A stretch of DNA of 64,000 nucleotides from Acidimicrobiaceae bacterium (GCA_020637295.1 JACJWF010000003.1:186001-250000), one strand, 5' to 3'; counted from the first letter of the stretch, positions 33,432-42,369 are shown. Notes: a model not told the origin generated them from the sequence alone. A program made the numbers and translations.

Positions 33432-33733
33432 GCCGCGTCCGGGTCGGCGTCCAGCAGCGCCCGGGCGGGTTCCACGGCGTCGGGGGCCAGCATCCAGCCC
33501 CGGCTCCGCACGGTGATGATCGAGTCCGGGCCGAGCGCCCGGCGGATGTTGACCAGCACGCTGTCGCAGCGGCGGTCGTTGAGGTCGGCCATTCCCGCCA
33601 GGCGGGCCAGCTCACGGCGGCCGATCACGCGTCGGTGGTGCTCCACGAGCACGGCCAGCACAGCTCGCTCCTGCCGACCCTGATGAATGAGGGGGTAGTC
33701 ATCACGGCTCGGAGCAGGAGCGGAGCTGGCCAT
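33428..33733 (-). CDS. Stand-alone OmpR/PhoB-type winged-helix DNA-binding protein
   Basis: 101 residues consisting only of a winged helix: RAVLAVLVEHHRRVIGRRELARLAG is the first half, RCDSVLVNIRRALGPDS the recognition helix region and IITVRSRGWML the wing, as in the C-terminal effector domain of OmpR-type response regulators. There is no receiver domain, so it is not controlled by phosphorylation in the usual way. It overlaps the antiporter fusion gene by 4 bp (GTGA), so the two are one transcription unit. GlnR, the actinobacterial nitrogen regulator, has the same DNA-binding fold, which makes this a candidate local regulator; that link is inference. Confidence 0.75.
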   Translation of the reverse strand: MASSAPAPSRDDYPLIHQGRQERAVLAVLVEHHRRVIGRRELARLAGMADLNDRRCDSVLVNIRRALGPDSIITVRSRGWMLAPDAVEPARALLDADPDAA

Positions 33734-33832
33734 GGCTGGGCACCGTAGGCCCCCGGTGTTGCACGGTTGTTGGCGCAGTGTGAACGGCCTGTGAACCGGT
33801 GAGGGGCCGCGGCCTGCCCTGGCTTGACTGAA

Positions 33833-33850
33833 CTTGACCCGCGGGTCAAG
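33833..33850. promoter_or_regulatory. Perfect 18-bp palindrome before the acyl-CoA dehydrogenase gene
   Basis: CTTGACCCGCGGGTCAAG is an exact palindrome ending nine bases before ATG 33860. Size and symmetry fit a TetR-family operator, common for acyl-CoA dehydrogenase genes in actinobacteria. Being so close to the start codon, bound repressor would block initiation. No TetR gene is adjacent. Confidence 0.6.
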
Positions 33851-33859
33851 ACTTGCGCC

Positions 33860-35098
33860 ATGGAACTGAAGTACGCCCCAGAGGACGAGGCCTTCCGCCT
33901 CGAGATCCGCGCCTGGCTGGAAGCCAACCTGCCCGACGGCTGGTTCGACGAGGGGTTCGAGATGAGCCCGGAGGACCGCAAGGCGTTCAACGCCGGCTGG
34001 CCCGCCAAGCTGTTCGAGGGCGGGTGGATCTGCGCCACCTGGCCGACGGAGTACGGCGGCAAGGGCCTCACCACCATGCAGGGCGTGGTGCTGTCGGAGG
34101 AGTTCGCCCGGGCGAAGGCGCCGATGCGGGCCGACTTCTTCGGCGACACGCTGGTCGGGCCGACCATCCTGCAATGGGGCACGGAGGAGCAGAAGAAGGA
34201 ATTCCTGCCGCAGATCCTCAACGGCACGATGCGCTGGTGCCAGGGCTTCAGCGAGCCGAACAGCGGCTCCGACCTCGCGTCCCTGAAGACGTCGGCCGTG
34301 CTGGACGGTGACGAGTGGGTCATCAACGGCCAGAAGGTGTGGACCACCGGCGGCCACCACGCCGACTACTGCTTCCTGCTCACCCGCACCGACCCCGATG
34401 CGCCGAAGCACAAGGGCATCAGCTACCTGCTGGTCCCCATGCACCAGCCGGGGGTCGAGGTGCGCGGTATCACCCAGCCGGACGGCACGGCCGAGTTCAC
34501 CGAGGTGTTCTTCACCGACGCCCGCTGCCCGAAGGACAACGTGGTCGGCGGCGTCAACAACGGCTGGAAGGTGGCCAACTCCACACTGGCGTTCGAGCGC
34601 GGCATGAGTGCCACCACCGGCTACCGCCGCTTCGAGGAGGAGTACAAGCTGATGGTGGCGGCGGCCACGGAGAACGGGGCCGTCGAGGACAATGGCGTCC
34701 GCCAGCGGCTGATGGAGTACTACACGAAGATCCAGATCCTGCGGATCAACGGCCTGCGCTCGCTGTCGTCCACGCTGGCCGGCACGAAGGACCTCGGCGT
34801 CATGGCGCTCGGCGCCAGCAACAAGATGTTCTGGAGCGAGATGCACAAGGCGGCGATGGAGTTGGCGCTGGACATCCACGGCGCCGCCTCGATGCTGGTG
34901 GATACCGGCACCGACGGTGGCTCGTGGCCGGGCACGGCGCGGGAGAAGCGCCGCGAGGGCTACCCCGTCAGCCCGATGATGAGCGCGTTCTTCTTCAGCC
35001 GCAGCGAGACCATCTGGGGCGGCACCAGCCAGATCCAGCGGAACATCGTCGGCGAGCGTGTCCTCGGCCTCCCCAAGGAGCCGCAGGCCGCCCAGTAG
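33860..35098 (+). CDS. Acyl-CoA dehydrogenase
   Basis: 412 residues, full length, with the three-part acyl-CoA dehydrogenase fold. Evidence includes GGWICATWPTEYGGKGLT, the FAD/substrate loop WCQGFSEPNSGSDLASLKT, VINGQKVWTTGGHHADYCFLL and the C-terminal SRSETIWGGTSQIQRNIVGERVLGLPKEP. It oxidises an acyl-CoA at C2-C3 and passes electrons to ETF. Chain length or branched/steroid side-chain specificity cannot be told. The start ATG 33860 has no ribosome site, and a perfect palindrome lies just before it, so the mRNA may be leaderless. It is divergent from the regulator-antiporter operon. Confidence 0.92.
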   Translation: MELKYAPEDEAFRLEIRAWLEANLPDGWFDEGFEMSPEDRKAFNAGWPAKLFEGGWICATWPTEYGGKGLTTMQGVVLSEEFARAKAPMRADFFGDTLVGPTILQWGTEEQKKEFLPQILNGTMRWCQGFSEPNSGSDLASLKTSAVLDGDEWVINGQKVWTTGGHHADYCFLLTRTDPDAPKHKGISYLLVPMHQPGVEVRGITQPDGTAEFTEVFFTDARCPKDNVVGGVNNGWKVANSTLAFERGMSATTGYRRFEEEYKLMVAAATENGAVEDNGVRQRLMEYYTKIQILRINGLRSLSSTLAGTKDLGVMALGASNKMFWSEMHKAAMELALDIHGAASMLVDTGTDGGSWPGTAREKRREGYPVSPMMSAFFFSRSETIWGGTSQIQRNIVGERVLGLPKEPQAAQ

Positions 35099-35112
35099 TT
35101 GGGGGCCTCCGC

Positions 35113-36422
<1,310 letters not shown>

Positions 36423-36423
<1 letters not shown>

Positions 36424-37187
36424 CAGTAGGCCTCCACGGAGGTCACGCCGGCGTCGCCCTCCAGCGCAGCGAGCAGTGCGGTGAGCAGCCCGCTGGCGCC
36501 GAAGCGGAACGTGGAGGGGGTGACCCAACCGGCGCCCATGACAGCGTCGGCTTGTTCGATGTAGGCGGTGGCGTCGGCGAGCGTGCGGATGCCGCCGCTG
36601 GGCTTCAGGCCCACCGGCCAGGCGGCGTCGTGGATGACCTGGAGCATGATGGCGGTCGCGTCGAGCGTGGCGCTGACGGGCGACTTCCCGGTGGACGTCT
36701 TGATGAAGTCCGCCCCGTGGCCGACGGCCATGCGGGCCGCGCTCTCGATGAAGTGGGGGTCGCCGAGCTCGCCGGTCTCCAGGATCACCTTGAGGAGGTG
36801 CCCGTCGGTCGGGACGGCGCTGCGGACGGCTTCCAGCACCATCGTCACGTGCTCGATCGCGCCCTGCAGGTAGGCGTGGTAGGGGAGGACGAGGTCGATC
36901 TCGTCGGCGCCGTCGGCGAGCGACTGCTCCACCGCGGCGACGATGTGCGGGGTGGGTTCGTCGCCGCCCGGGAAGTTGACGACGGTGGCGATGCGGACGG
37001 GTGTGCCGGCGAGTAGGCGGCGGGCCAGGGTGACGTGGCGCGGCCAGACACAGACGGCGGCCACCGGGCCGGCGGGGCTGACCGCCTTGGCGCAGAGGGC
37101 CTCGACGTCCGCATCCGTGGCGTGGTCGCCGAGTTCGGTGAGGTCCAGGCAGGCGATGGCGCGGCGGGCGATGTCGTTCACAACCAC
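36423..37187 (-). CDS. deoC: Deoxyribose-phosphate aldolase
   Basis: 254 residues; a TIM barrel that splits 2-deoxyribose-5-phosphate into acetaldehyde and glyceraldehyde-3-phosphate. The Schiff-base Lys is in GADFIKTSTGKSP, the second Lys of the relay in WPVGLKPSGGIRT, and the Asp in ADGADEIDLVLPY. GTG 37187 is the furthest plausible start; another GTG two codons in is possible. It is first in the deoC-deoA operon and divergent from alaX, 70 bp away. Confidence 0.94.
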
Positions 37188-37257
37188 ACGGTAGTGGCGG
37201 TTGTGCGGGCGGGGGTAGGGACCTCCGGCCGCTCGCCGCCGGGCAGACTGTCCGGCG

Positions 37258-37977
37258 ATGACCGAGCTGCTCTACCTCCGCGACGCATACCTCACCGACT
37301 TCACCGCCACCGTGCTGGCCACGCGGGAGGGCGGGATCGCCCTCGACCGCACCGCGTTCTACCCGACCGGCGGCGGCCAAGCCCACGACACCGGCACGCT
37401 GGCAGGCCTGGCGGTGACGGGGGTGCGCAAGGAGCGCGACGAGGACGGCACGGAGCACGTCTGGCACACGGTCGAGGGCGGGCCGCTGCCGGCCGTCGGC
37501 GACACCGTGGAGGGCACGATCGACTGGGAGCGCCGCCACCGGTTGATGCGCACCCACTCCGCTCTGCACGTGCTGTGCGGGGTGATCTGGAACGAGTGGC
37601 GGGTGCCGGTCACCGGCGGGAACATGGAGCCGCTGTCGGCGAGGATGGACTTCGAGTTCGACCCGCTGCCGGAGGGCTTCGGCCCGCGGATCGAGGAGTT
37701 GGTGAACGCCGAGCTCGCCGCCGACCGGCCGATCGCGGTGGAGTTCCTGCCCCGCGACACGGCCGTGCAGGACGAGGACCTGATCCGCACGAAGGTGAAC
37801 ATGATCCCGGAGAGCGTCACCGAGATTCGGATCGTGGACATCGTCGGGCTGGACAAGCAGGCCGACGGCGGCACCCATGTGCGCTCCACTGCGGAGGTCG
37901 GCCGCATCCGGGTGACCAAGCTGGAGAACAAGGGCAAGGGCAACAAGCGCGTCAGGCTGGAGGTCGTCGACGCCTGA
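37258..37977 (+). CDS. alaX: Alanyl-tRNA editing protein AlaX
   Basis: 239 residues, related to the editing half of alanyl-tRNA synthetase. It hydrolyses Ser-tRNA(Ala) or Gly-tRNA(Ala). The zinc ligands are the pair in RTHSALHVLCG (HxxxH) and the later GGTHVRSTAEVG with its His; Cys is not at the usual final position, so the fourth ligand is uncertain. The early FYPTGGGQAHDTGTL segment is the AlaX/AlaRS glycine-rich motif of the larger AlaX forms. Stands alone between the deo operon and the accessory array. Confidence 0.9.
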   Translation: MTELLYLRDAYLTDFTATVLATREGGIALDRTAFYPTGGGQAHDTGTLAGLAVTGVRKERDEDGTEHVWHTVEGGPLPAVGDTVEGTIDWERRHRLMRTHSALHVLCGVIWNEWRVPVTGGNMEPLSARMDFEFDPLPEGFGPRIEELVNAELAADRPIAVEFLPRDTAVQDEDLIRTKVNMIPESVTEIRIVDIVGLDKQADGGTHVRSTAEVGRIRVTKLENKGKGNKRVRLEVVDA

Positions 37978-38081
37978 CGGATCCTGCGCCGCTCTGAGGG
38001 CGTTGCTGTCCGCGTCTTCGCAGGTGGACGCGGTGGGCCGCAATCGACCAGGTGCCCGCTCAGTACGGCAGCTCGGCGCCG

Positions 38082-38492
38082 TCAGACGTCGATGATCTGG
38101 ACTCGACGCCGGGCGGCAGTGGCGAGCTGCTCGATGTCGTTGCGGTCGGACGTGACGACTGCCGCGCCGCGGCGAACGGCTGATTCGACCACTGTCGCGT
38201 CGATCGGCCCGATGGCATCAGCGACCGTTCGACGAAGTGCCCCAGCGCGCTTGGCAGGATCAGCGGCCAGCGGCTCGATCTCGCAGCCATCGAGGAGTCG
38301 GGACAAGTTGGTCTGACGACCCCCACGCCAGGCCTCGAGAATGCAGCCCGCCGGCACGATCGGCAGCACGCCACGCTGCATCGCTCGCGCATGGAGTGCC
38401 CACATACGCCGATCGTTCCCCTCCGCAGCGATCAGAGCACCGGTGTCGTACACGACACCGAGTGGCAGACGAGCGGCGCCACGCGCAACCAT
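38082..38492 (-). CDS. PIN-domain toxin (VapC-like)
   Basis: 136 residues with the PIN ribonuclease layout: VVYDTGALIAAEG gives the first Asp, ILEAWRGG the Glu, GPIDATVVESAVRRGA the next acidic site and VVTSDRNDIEQLA the last. It would cleave RNA and arrest growth when its partner is lost. Its start codon shares one base with the stop of the upstream RHH-type antitoxin gene (TGATG), the normal antitoxin-first order. RNA target unknown. Confidence 0.85.
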   Translation of the reverse strand: MVARGAARLPLGVVYDTGALIAAEGNDRRMWALHARAMQRGVLPIVPAGCILEAWRGGRQTNLSRLLDGCEIEPLAADPAKRAGALRRTVADAIGPIDATVVESAVRRGAAVVTSDRNDIEQLATAARRRVQIIDV

Positions 38493-38746
38493 CAGCCGCG
38501 ACCGACCCCAGCGCGATCGAGTTCACGATCTGCCGCCGCCAACTCTTCGGCCGTGAGCCCCCCGTGTTCACGTTCCCAAGCGCGCACCGCGCGGAGCCCT
38601 CGCCTGGTGGCAAGCCAGAGATCCGCAGCATCTGCAAGCGCTGCGGACACCGTCCGCCCTTCTTCCGCAGCTTGCGCTTCGAGCGCCTCGAAGACGTCAG
38701 CCGGCAACGAGATGGATCGCTTCACAACTGTCGACATGGAGCTCAT
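38492..38746 (-). CDS. Ribbon-helix-helix antitoxin partner of the PIN toxin
   Basis: 84 residues from ATG 38746 (81 from ATG 38737, which leaves the upstream repeat free as operator). VVKRSISLPADVFEALEAQAAE is the ribbon and first helix of a CopG/MetJ-type fold, GRTVSAALADAADLWL the second; the tail HGGLTAEELAAADRELDRAG would wrap the toxin. It probably represses its own operon through the 11-bp tandem repeat at 38744-38765. Confidence 0.8.
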   Translation of the reverse strand: MSSMSTVVKRSISLPADVFEALEAQAAEEGRTVSAALADAADLWLATRRGLRAVRAWEREHGGLTAEELAAADRELDRAGVGRG

Positions 38747-38765
38747 GGTACGACCATGGTACGAC
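38744..38765. promoter_or_regulatory. Tandem 11-bp repeat, likely operator of the antitoxin-toxin pair
   Basis: CATGGTACGAC occurs twice head to tail, 38744-38754 and 38755-38765, overlapping or just preceding the antitoxin start codon. RHH antitoxins bind short tandem repeats as dimers side by side, so this is the natural autoregulatory site. Confidence 0.6.
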
Positions 38766-38836
38766 CACGTCAACGCAGAATCACATACGGGCATATAGGC
38801 AGATATGGCGGGTCGCCGCCGAGCGATACTTGTTGC

Positions 38837-39337
38837 GTGACTCACCCGACAATCGAAGGGGATGGGGTTGTTCTTCGTCCCGCGATGCGTGACGACCTCG
38901 GAACGTTGCGGGCGTTGTTCGGCGATCCGGGCGTTTACGAGCGGTGGGGAGGTGCGCCCATGCCCGATTCGGAGATCAGTGCGAAGTACCTCGGCTCGCG
39001 AAGCCCGAGCGTCGAATGCTTCATCGTCGAGGAAGGCGGGCGAGCCGTCGGGTTCGTTCAGTACCACGTCGCCGATGACGGAGGGGCGGGCGGAGGGATG
39101 GATCTCGTCCTGAGCCCGTCCGAGCGTGGACGTGGGCTGGGGACCGCTGTCGTTGAGACGCTGGTCCGGTTCGTCGCGCGTCACCTCGGATGGGAGCGGC
39201 TCACCGTTGATCCCGATCTGTCCAATCCACGAGGTATCCACTTCTGGCGCACGCTCGGGTTTGCGCCCGTACGCCTCGTCACGGACGACGGTCAGCGTGA
39301 GCCGTATTGGTTGATGGAGCGGTCCCCATCGCACTAA
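38837..39337 (+). CDS. GNAT-family N-acetyltransferase (AAC(6')-like)
   Basis: 166 residues from GTG 38837, without a ribosome site. VVLRPAMRDDLGTLRALFGDP is the GNAT start, MDLVLSPSERGRGLGTAVVETLVRFV holds the acetyl-CoA pyrophosphate loop (RGRGLG), and LTVDPDLSNPRGIHFWRTLGF is the C-terminal motif. Spacing and the VDPDLSNPRGI segment resemble aminoglycoside 6'-N-acetyltransferases, but resistance cannot be assumed; many chromosomal members act on other amines. The only plus-strand gene in this accessory array. Confidence 0.8.
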   Translation: MTHPTIEGDGVVLRPAMRDDLGTLRALFGDPGVYERWGGAPMPDSEISAKYLGSRSPSVECFIVEEGGRAVGFVQYHVADDGGAGGGMDLVLSPSERGRGLGTAVVETLVRFVARHLGWERLTVDPDLSNPRGIHFWRTLGFAPVRLVTDDGQREPYWLMERSPSH

Positions 39338-39430
39338 CAACGGCCGCCCCGAATGCCCGGTCCGACCCCCGGACGCAAGAGCGTCGACACACGCAGAACG
39401 ACGAGAGCGGATCGGCAGCCGCGGTGTGCC

Positions 39431-39736
39431 TTACGCCATCAGACAGACGTGGTCGATCCAGACGCCGTCCGATGTGCGCCCCTCGAACAGCAACTCGTGC
39501 CCGTTCTCGCACGTTGTGTAGAAGCGAAACCGCTCCGGGAGCACGAACCTGGCCAGGTCGGCCCCGGCGAGGGCATCGTCAGCACACTGTCGGACTGGAT
39601 GGCGGTGTCCCTGGCGCCACACGAGCAGAGCGTTCGGTCCCGTCTTCCCTTGCCAGTCGGCTGGGACTGCTTCACACGAGACGCACTTGATCAGGGGAAC
39701 TGGCTCATACCAGTCGAACATGCCCAAGTAGCTCAT
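39431..39736 (-). CDS. Hypothetical protein with Cys-pair, cassette array
   Basis: 101 residues: MSYLGMFDWYEPVPLIKCVSCEAVP has a CxxC, WQGKTGPNALLVWRQGHRHP a conserved-looking core, and RFRFYTTCENGHELLFEG a Cys-x3-His; together these could bind zinc. I have the impression of a widespread small family but cannot name it. The start region is almost the same, base for base, as that of the gene at 41597. The dispersed array repeat directly precedes the start. Confidence 0.6.
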   Translation of the reverse strand: MSYLGMFDWYEPVPLIKCVSCEAVPADWQGKTGPNALLVWRQGHRHPVRQCADDALAGADLARFVLPERFRFYTTCENGHELLFEGRTSDGVWIDHVCLMA

Positions 39737-39738
39737 AG

Positions 39739-39785
39739 TGCCCGCTCGCGAACGGGCCGTCAACCCGCTCCGAGCGGAAGCTCGG
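39739..39785 (-). repeat. Array repeat, copy 1
   Basis: About 47 bp lying between the stop of hicB and the start of the next minus-strand gene. It shares about 41 of 47 bases with 40431-40480. The plus-strand core is CCGAGCGGAAGCT. It contains a near-perfect inverted repeat (GCCCGTTCGCGAGCGGGC on the minus strand). Confidence 0.75.
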
Positions 39786-39794
39786 CGTGGAGTG

Positions 39795-40184
39795 TCAGCT
39801 TGCTTCGAGGAGCTGTTGGACGCGCTGGTGTGACAGACCGAGAAGTTCGGCTGCGTCACGGCGGCTGAGGCCGAGGTCGGTGAGTGCCTTGACAGCCTCA
39901 ACGGTCTGCTGCTGGGCTCGCGCTCCGGCTCGCTCGGCGGCGCTGCGGGCGCGCACGACATCGTCGGCGACCGACGCGAGTTCAGCAGGGAACTGGTCGC
40001 GTACTCGCAGTTCGCCAGGCGACGTGTCCAGCCAGAGCGCGAGCGCTTCGCGGATGCGGCTCTGTGCCTGCCGAAGGCTGCGTCCATAGGTCTGGCAGCC
40101 GGTCAGGCCCTTGATCCGCACGTTCCAGGCGTGGTCGTCGGTGTCGTGGTCGTAGATCGCGGTGTACGTCTTGGATGTGGTCAT
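39795..40184 (-). CDS. hicB: HicB-like antitoxin with helix-turn-helix
   Basis: 129 residues. Residues 1-55 (YTAIYDHDTDDHAWNVRIKG, then GCQTYGRSLRQAQSRIREAL) are the degenerate HicB RNase H-like fold that covers the toxin. The C-terminal LSRRDAAELLGLSHQRVQQLLEAS is a helix-turn-helix for autoregulation. I chose ATG 40184, with AAAGGA before it, over ATG 40193. It overlaps the hicA stop by ATGA, so toxin comes first, as is common for hicAB. Confidence 0.82.
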   Translation of the reverse strand: MTTSKTYTAIYDHDTDDHAWNVRIKGLTGCQTYGRSLRQAQSRIREALALWLDTSPGELRVRDQFPAELASVADDVVRARSAAERAGARAQQQTVEAVKALTDLGLSRRDAAELLGLSHQRVQQLLEAS

Positions 40185-40384
40185 CGAAGCCATCCTTTCC
40201 CGAGGCAGGGTTCGAGCGCCCGTTCGATCGACCGGAGGGTGCCGGTGGGGATGTCCTGCCCTCGATGGACGGGGATCACGGTCTGGCAGCCACCGGGGCA
40301 ACGGACCATGACGTGAGAGCCGCGCTGGCGGAGTTGAACACAGCCGGCCCGTTCCACCAGCCGAAGCACCTCTCTGCCCGTCAT
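40181..40384 (-). CDS. hicA: HicA-like mRNA interferase toxin
   Basis: 67 residues with the dsRNA-binding-like HicA fold. The catalytic His is in LRQRGSHVMVRCPGG, followed by QTVIPVHRGQDIPTGTLRSIERAL, the standard C-terminal half of the YcfA/HicA family. It would cleave mRNA when HicB is degraded. It overlaps hicB by 4 bp. Both sides of the pair are bordered by copies of the array repeat. Confidence 0.85.
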   Translation of the reverse strand: MTGREVLRLVERAGCVQLRQRGSHVMVRCPGGCQTVIPVHRGQDIPTGTLRSIERALEPCLGKGWLR

Positions 40385-40430
40385 GCGTCTACTGTACTAG
40401 ACGATCTTATGGACCGGACAACCGCCCGTA

Positions 40431-40480
40431 ATGCCCGCTCCCGATCGCGCCATCAACCCGCCCCGAGCGGCAGCTACGAG
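40431..40480 (-). repeat. Array repeat, copy 2
   Basis: Closest match to copy 1; plus-strand core CCCCGAGCGGCAGCT at 40461-40475. It lies between the stop of the 40485 gene and the hicA start. Non-coding. Confidence 0.75.
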
Positions 40481-40484
40481 CGGC

Positions 40485-40817
40485 TCAGTCGCCGATGAAC
40501 CAGAGCAGCACGTGCAGGCTCACGGCACACCGGTCTGCGAGGTCGGCGACGGCGGCGAGGCGTTCTTGATCCTCCCGGTCGACGACGGTTCCTTTGGCCG
40601 TGTTCAGTTCTGCGCTGAGCACAGCCGCCTGTGTTGAGTTGAACACGGTGTTGCCGTACGGATCTATGAAGCGAAGGCACACCGACGACCGGTGATCGAC
40701 GGACTGTGTCAGGCGAGCGATCGCTCCCTCATCGAACACGCGGTCAAGCACTTCACCCTGCGCACTCCGAAGCTCGACAGTCAGTAGAGGCATCGGCGCA
40801 GATTGCCGGACGATCAC
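40485..40817 (-). CDS. Hypothetical protein, cassette array
   Basis: 110 residues from GTG 40817, or 102 from ATG 40793. AGGAGG touches the GTG with no spacer, so the start is unsure. The sequence LLTVELRSAQGEVLDRVFDEG, VCLRFIDPYGNTVFNSTQAAVLSAEL and DRCAVSLHVLLWFIGD looks like a compact alpha/beta fold without catalytic motif. Its small size and neighbours would suit an immunity or stress protein, but that is a guess. It ends next to array repeat copy 2. Confidence 0.6.
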   Translation of the reverse strand: MIVRQSAPMPLLTVELRSAQGEVLDRVFDEGAIARLTQSVDHRSSVCLRFIDPYGNTVFNSTQAAVLSAELNTAKGTVVDREDQERLAAVADLADRCAVSLHVLLWFIGD

Positions 40818-40826
40818 CCTCCTGTC

Positions 40827-40846
40827 CAGCGCCCCGAGCGGCAGCT
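40827..40846 (-). repeat. Array repeat, copy 3 (partial)
   Basis: The plus-strand core CCCCGAGCGGCAGCT overlaps the stop codon of the DUF4259 gene. Only the half nearest the upstream gene is kept. Confidence 0.6.
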
Positions 40847-41249
40847 ATGCGCTGAGCCGCTCCGCAACGTCAGCGAGCGTCGCCCGCCAGGCTGAAACGT
40901 GCGAAGCGTTCTCGGACCACAGCTCTGCCAGCTCCGACTCTTCGCCTCCGATCCGCTGCACGGCATGGGCGGCCTTGGCGACCAACTCGGCGGACGGCAA
41001 CCCAGGCTGCGTGCTGACCCACGCCACGATGTCCTCGCAGTAGGGCGAGTCCTCGCCGTGTCCGGACACCAGCCGTGCGACGACATCGGCCGCGACCAAC
41101 GCGCACTCGGCGTCGTAGGAGTCGATGTACTCGGTCGCGAGAACCGCGTCGATCGCCCGCTCGATCGCCTTGAGCCCGCCAGACGGAACCCCACCAGCCC
41201 AGTCCGCCGCGCCGTCGTTGTCGTAGACCCCCACGCCCCAGGTTCCCAT
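40845..41249 (-). CDS. DUF4259 domain protein
   Basis: 134 residues starting MGTWGVGVYDNDGAADWAGG, the diagnostic start of DUF4259 proteins, which are small, soluble, helical and of unknown function. The rest (AIERAIDAVLATEYIDSYDA, AALVAADVVARLVSG-like helix, SAELVAKAAHAVQRIGGEESELAELWSE) fits that family. It is often found among other small accessory genes. The stop codon falls in array repeat copy 3. Confidence 0.78.
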   Translation of the reverse strand: MGTWGVGVYDNDGAADWAGGVPSGGLKAIERAIDAVLATEYIDSYDAECALVAADVVARLVSGHGEDSPYCEDIVAWVSTQPGLPSAELVAKAAHAVQRIGGEESELAELWSENASHVSAWRATLADVAERLSA

Positions 41250-41306
41250 GGCGAACCAGCGTAGGTCGGCATCAACCGAGGCGAGCAGATCGGCAGATCT
41301 GGACGG

Positions 41307-41597
41307 TTACCGACCCCAATCCGGCTCCGATCCCTCGGGCAGCCACTCAACTTCGTAGGAACCGGATGTGCCGATCCACTCTCCGACATGCTCCGGGCCG
41401 AACCACACCGTCCAGTTGAGGTCGGAATCCTCCGCGGTGCCCGGTCGGCGATGCCACAATCGCAGTGCGCCGAGCGGGGGCGGCGGGAACCGAGGATCCC
41501 GAGTTTCGAGCTCGATCATCACGTACGAACCGGCATCGTCGGCGGGCCGAATGACACGGCCCCAACGCTTCATCGGTAAGTCACCCAAGTAGCGCAT
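41307..41597 (-). CDS. Hypothetical protein, cassette array
   Basis: 96 residues from ATG 41597. The start MRYLGDL and the 11 bases before it match the gene at 39736 with one mismatch in 21 bases (41584-41604 against 39723-39743). The middle is Trp- and Pro-rich: MKRWGRVIRPADDAGSYVMIEL, LGALRLWHRRPG, LNWTVWFGPEHVGEWIG. I do not recognise the family; no metal or catalytic motif. Confidence 0.6.
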   Translation of the reverse strand: MRYLGDLPMKRWGRVIRPADDAGSYVMIELETRDPRFPPPPLGALRLWHRRPGTAEDSDLNWTVWFGPEHVGEWIGTSGSYEVEWLPEGSEPDWGR

Positions 41598-41688
41598 AGT
41601 GCCCGGTATGGGCGCTACGCGCAAGTACTTCTGCGGGCGAATTGCGGGCGCGTGAGGAGGGGGCGGATGCGGTAGCGGCCGTTGACGG

Positions 41689-42369
41689 TCAGTGAACTCG
41701 GTGCTGCTCGAGGAACGCGTCGACCTCGCCGTGCGCCGTGCGCTTGATCTCCCGGTAGTCCCCGACTTCGCTCATGCCGATGCCCGAGTCGATGTCGAGC
41801 TCGCCCAGCTCGAGCGAGAACAGTCGGTCCTCGTAGCCGGTGTGACGATGACGAATGAATGCCCGTGCGGCTAACGCGGCGCGTTCGTCGAGGGTCAACT
41901 GCTTGGTCCGCCCGACCCGTCCGCTGCCGACCACCGCCGCGCGGTCAACTGCGCCTCGTGCGATCTCGTCTGCGATCACGTGATGCTGCGGGGCGAACGC
42001 CAACCATCGCAACACGGCCTCCTCGAACTCGGCGCGATACGCGGCCTCGGCTCGCTCGCGTTGGCGGCTGCTCGACTCGCGTTGCGTCTCGCGCCGTGCG
42101 GCGGTGACCGCCGCCGCCTCGCGTGCTGCCGCAATCGATTCGATCGGGGCGAGCAGACCCAACTGGTGGCGATGCTGCCCGCGGCCCTTCGGGCGGAACA
42201 GAACCCAGTAGGCGCCGGCGGCCTTCACCTGCCGCGTGAGGAACGCGTCGCCAGCGGGCAGCAAGTCCCAACCGTCCGGCTGATCGAGATCGCCGAGCTC
42301 GGGATGCCACAGCCCGGACTTGGTGTCGTACACCTCCAGATGCAGCCGTGCCGGATCCTCATCGACCAT
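41689..42369 (-). CDS. DUF2293 domain protein
   Basis: 226 residues from ATG 42369. The start of the core, DGWDLLPAGDAFLTRQVKAAGAYWVLF, and the C-terminal half, VGSGRVGRTKQLTLDERAALAARAFIRHRHTGYEDRL, are what I know of DUF2293 proteins, whose role is unknown; a long Arg/Glu/Ala helix links them. The frame stays open for about 340 residues upstream and encodes CPVCALGASGPWCW just before, but offers no good start there and soon turns Arg/Pro-rich, so I kept the inner start. Possible lost or shifted N-terminus. Confidence 0.72.
   Translation of the reverse strand: MVDEDPARLHLEVYDTKSGLWHPELGDLDQPDGWDLLPAGDAFLTRQVKAAGAYWVLFRPKGRGQHRHQLGLLAPIESIAAAREAAAVTAARRETQRESSSRQRERAEAAYRAEFEEAVLRWLAFAPQHHVIADEIARGAVDRAAVVGSGRVGRTKQLTLDERAALAARAFIRHRHTGYEDRLFSLELGELDIDSGIGMSEVGDYREIKRTAHGEVDAFLEQHRVH

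Noticed and set aside
36424..38043. Apparent long N-terminal extension of deoA
   Set aside because: The extension overlaps deoC and alaX out of frame; homology to thymidine phosphorylase begins at ATG 36423.
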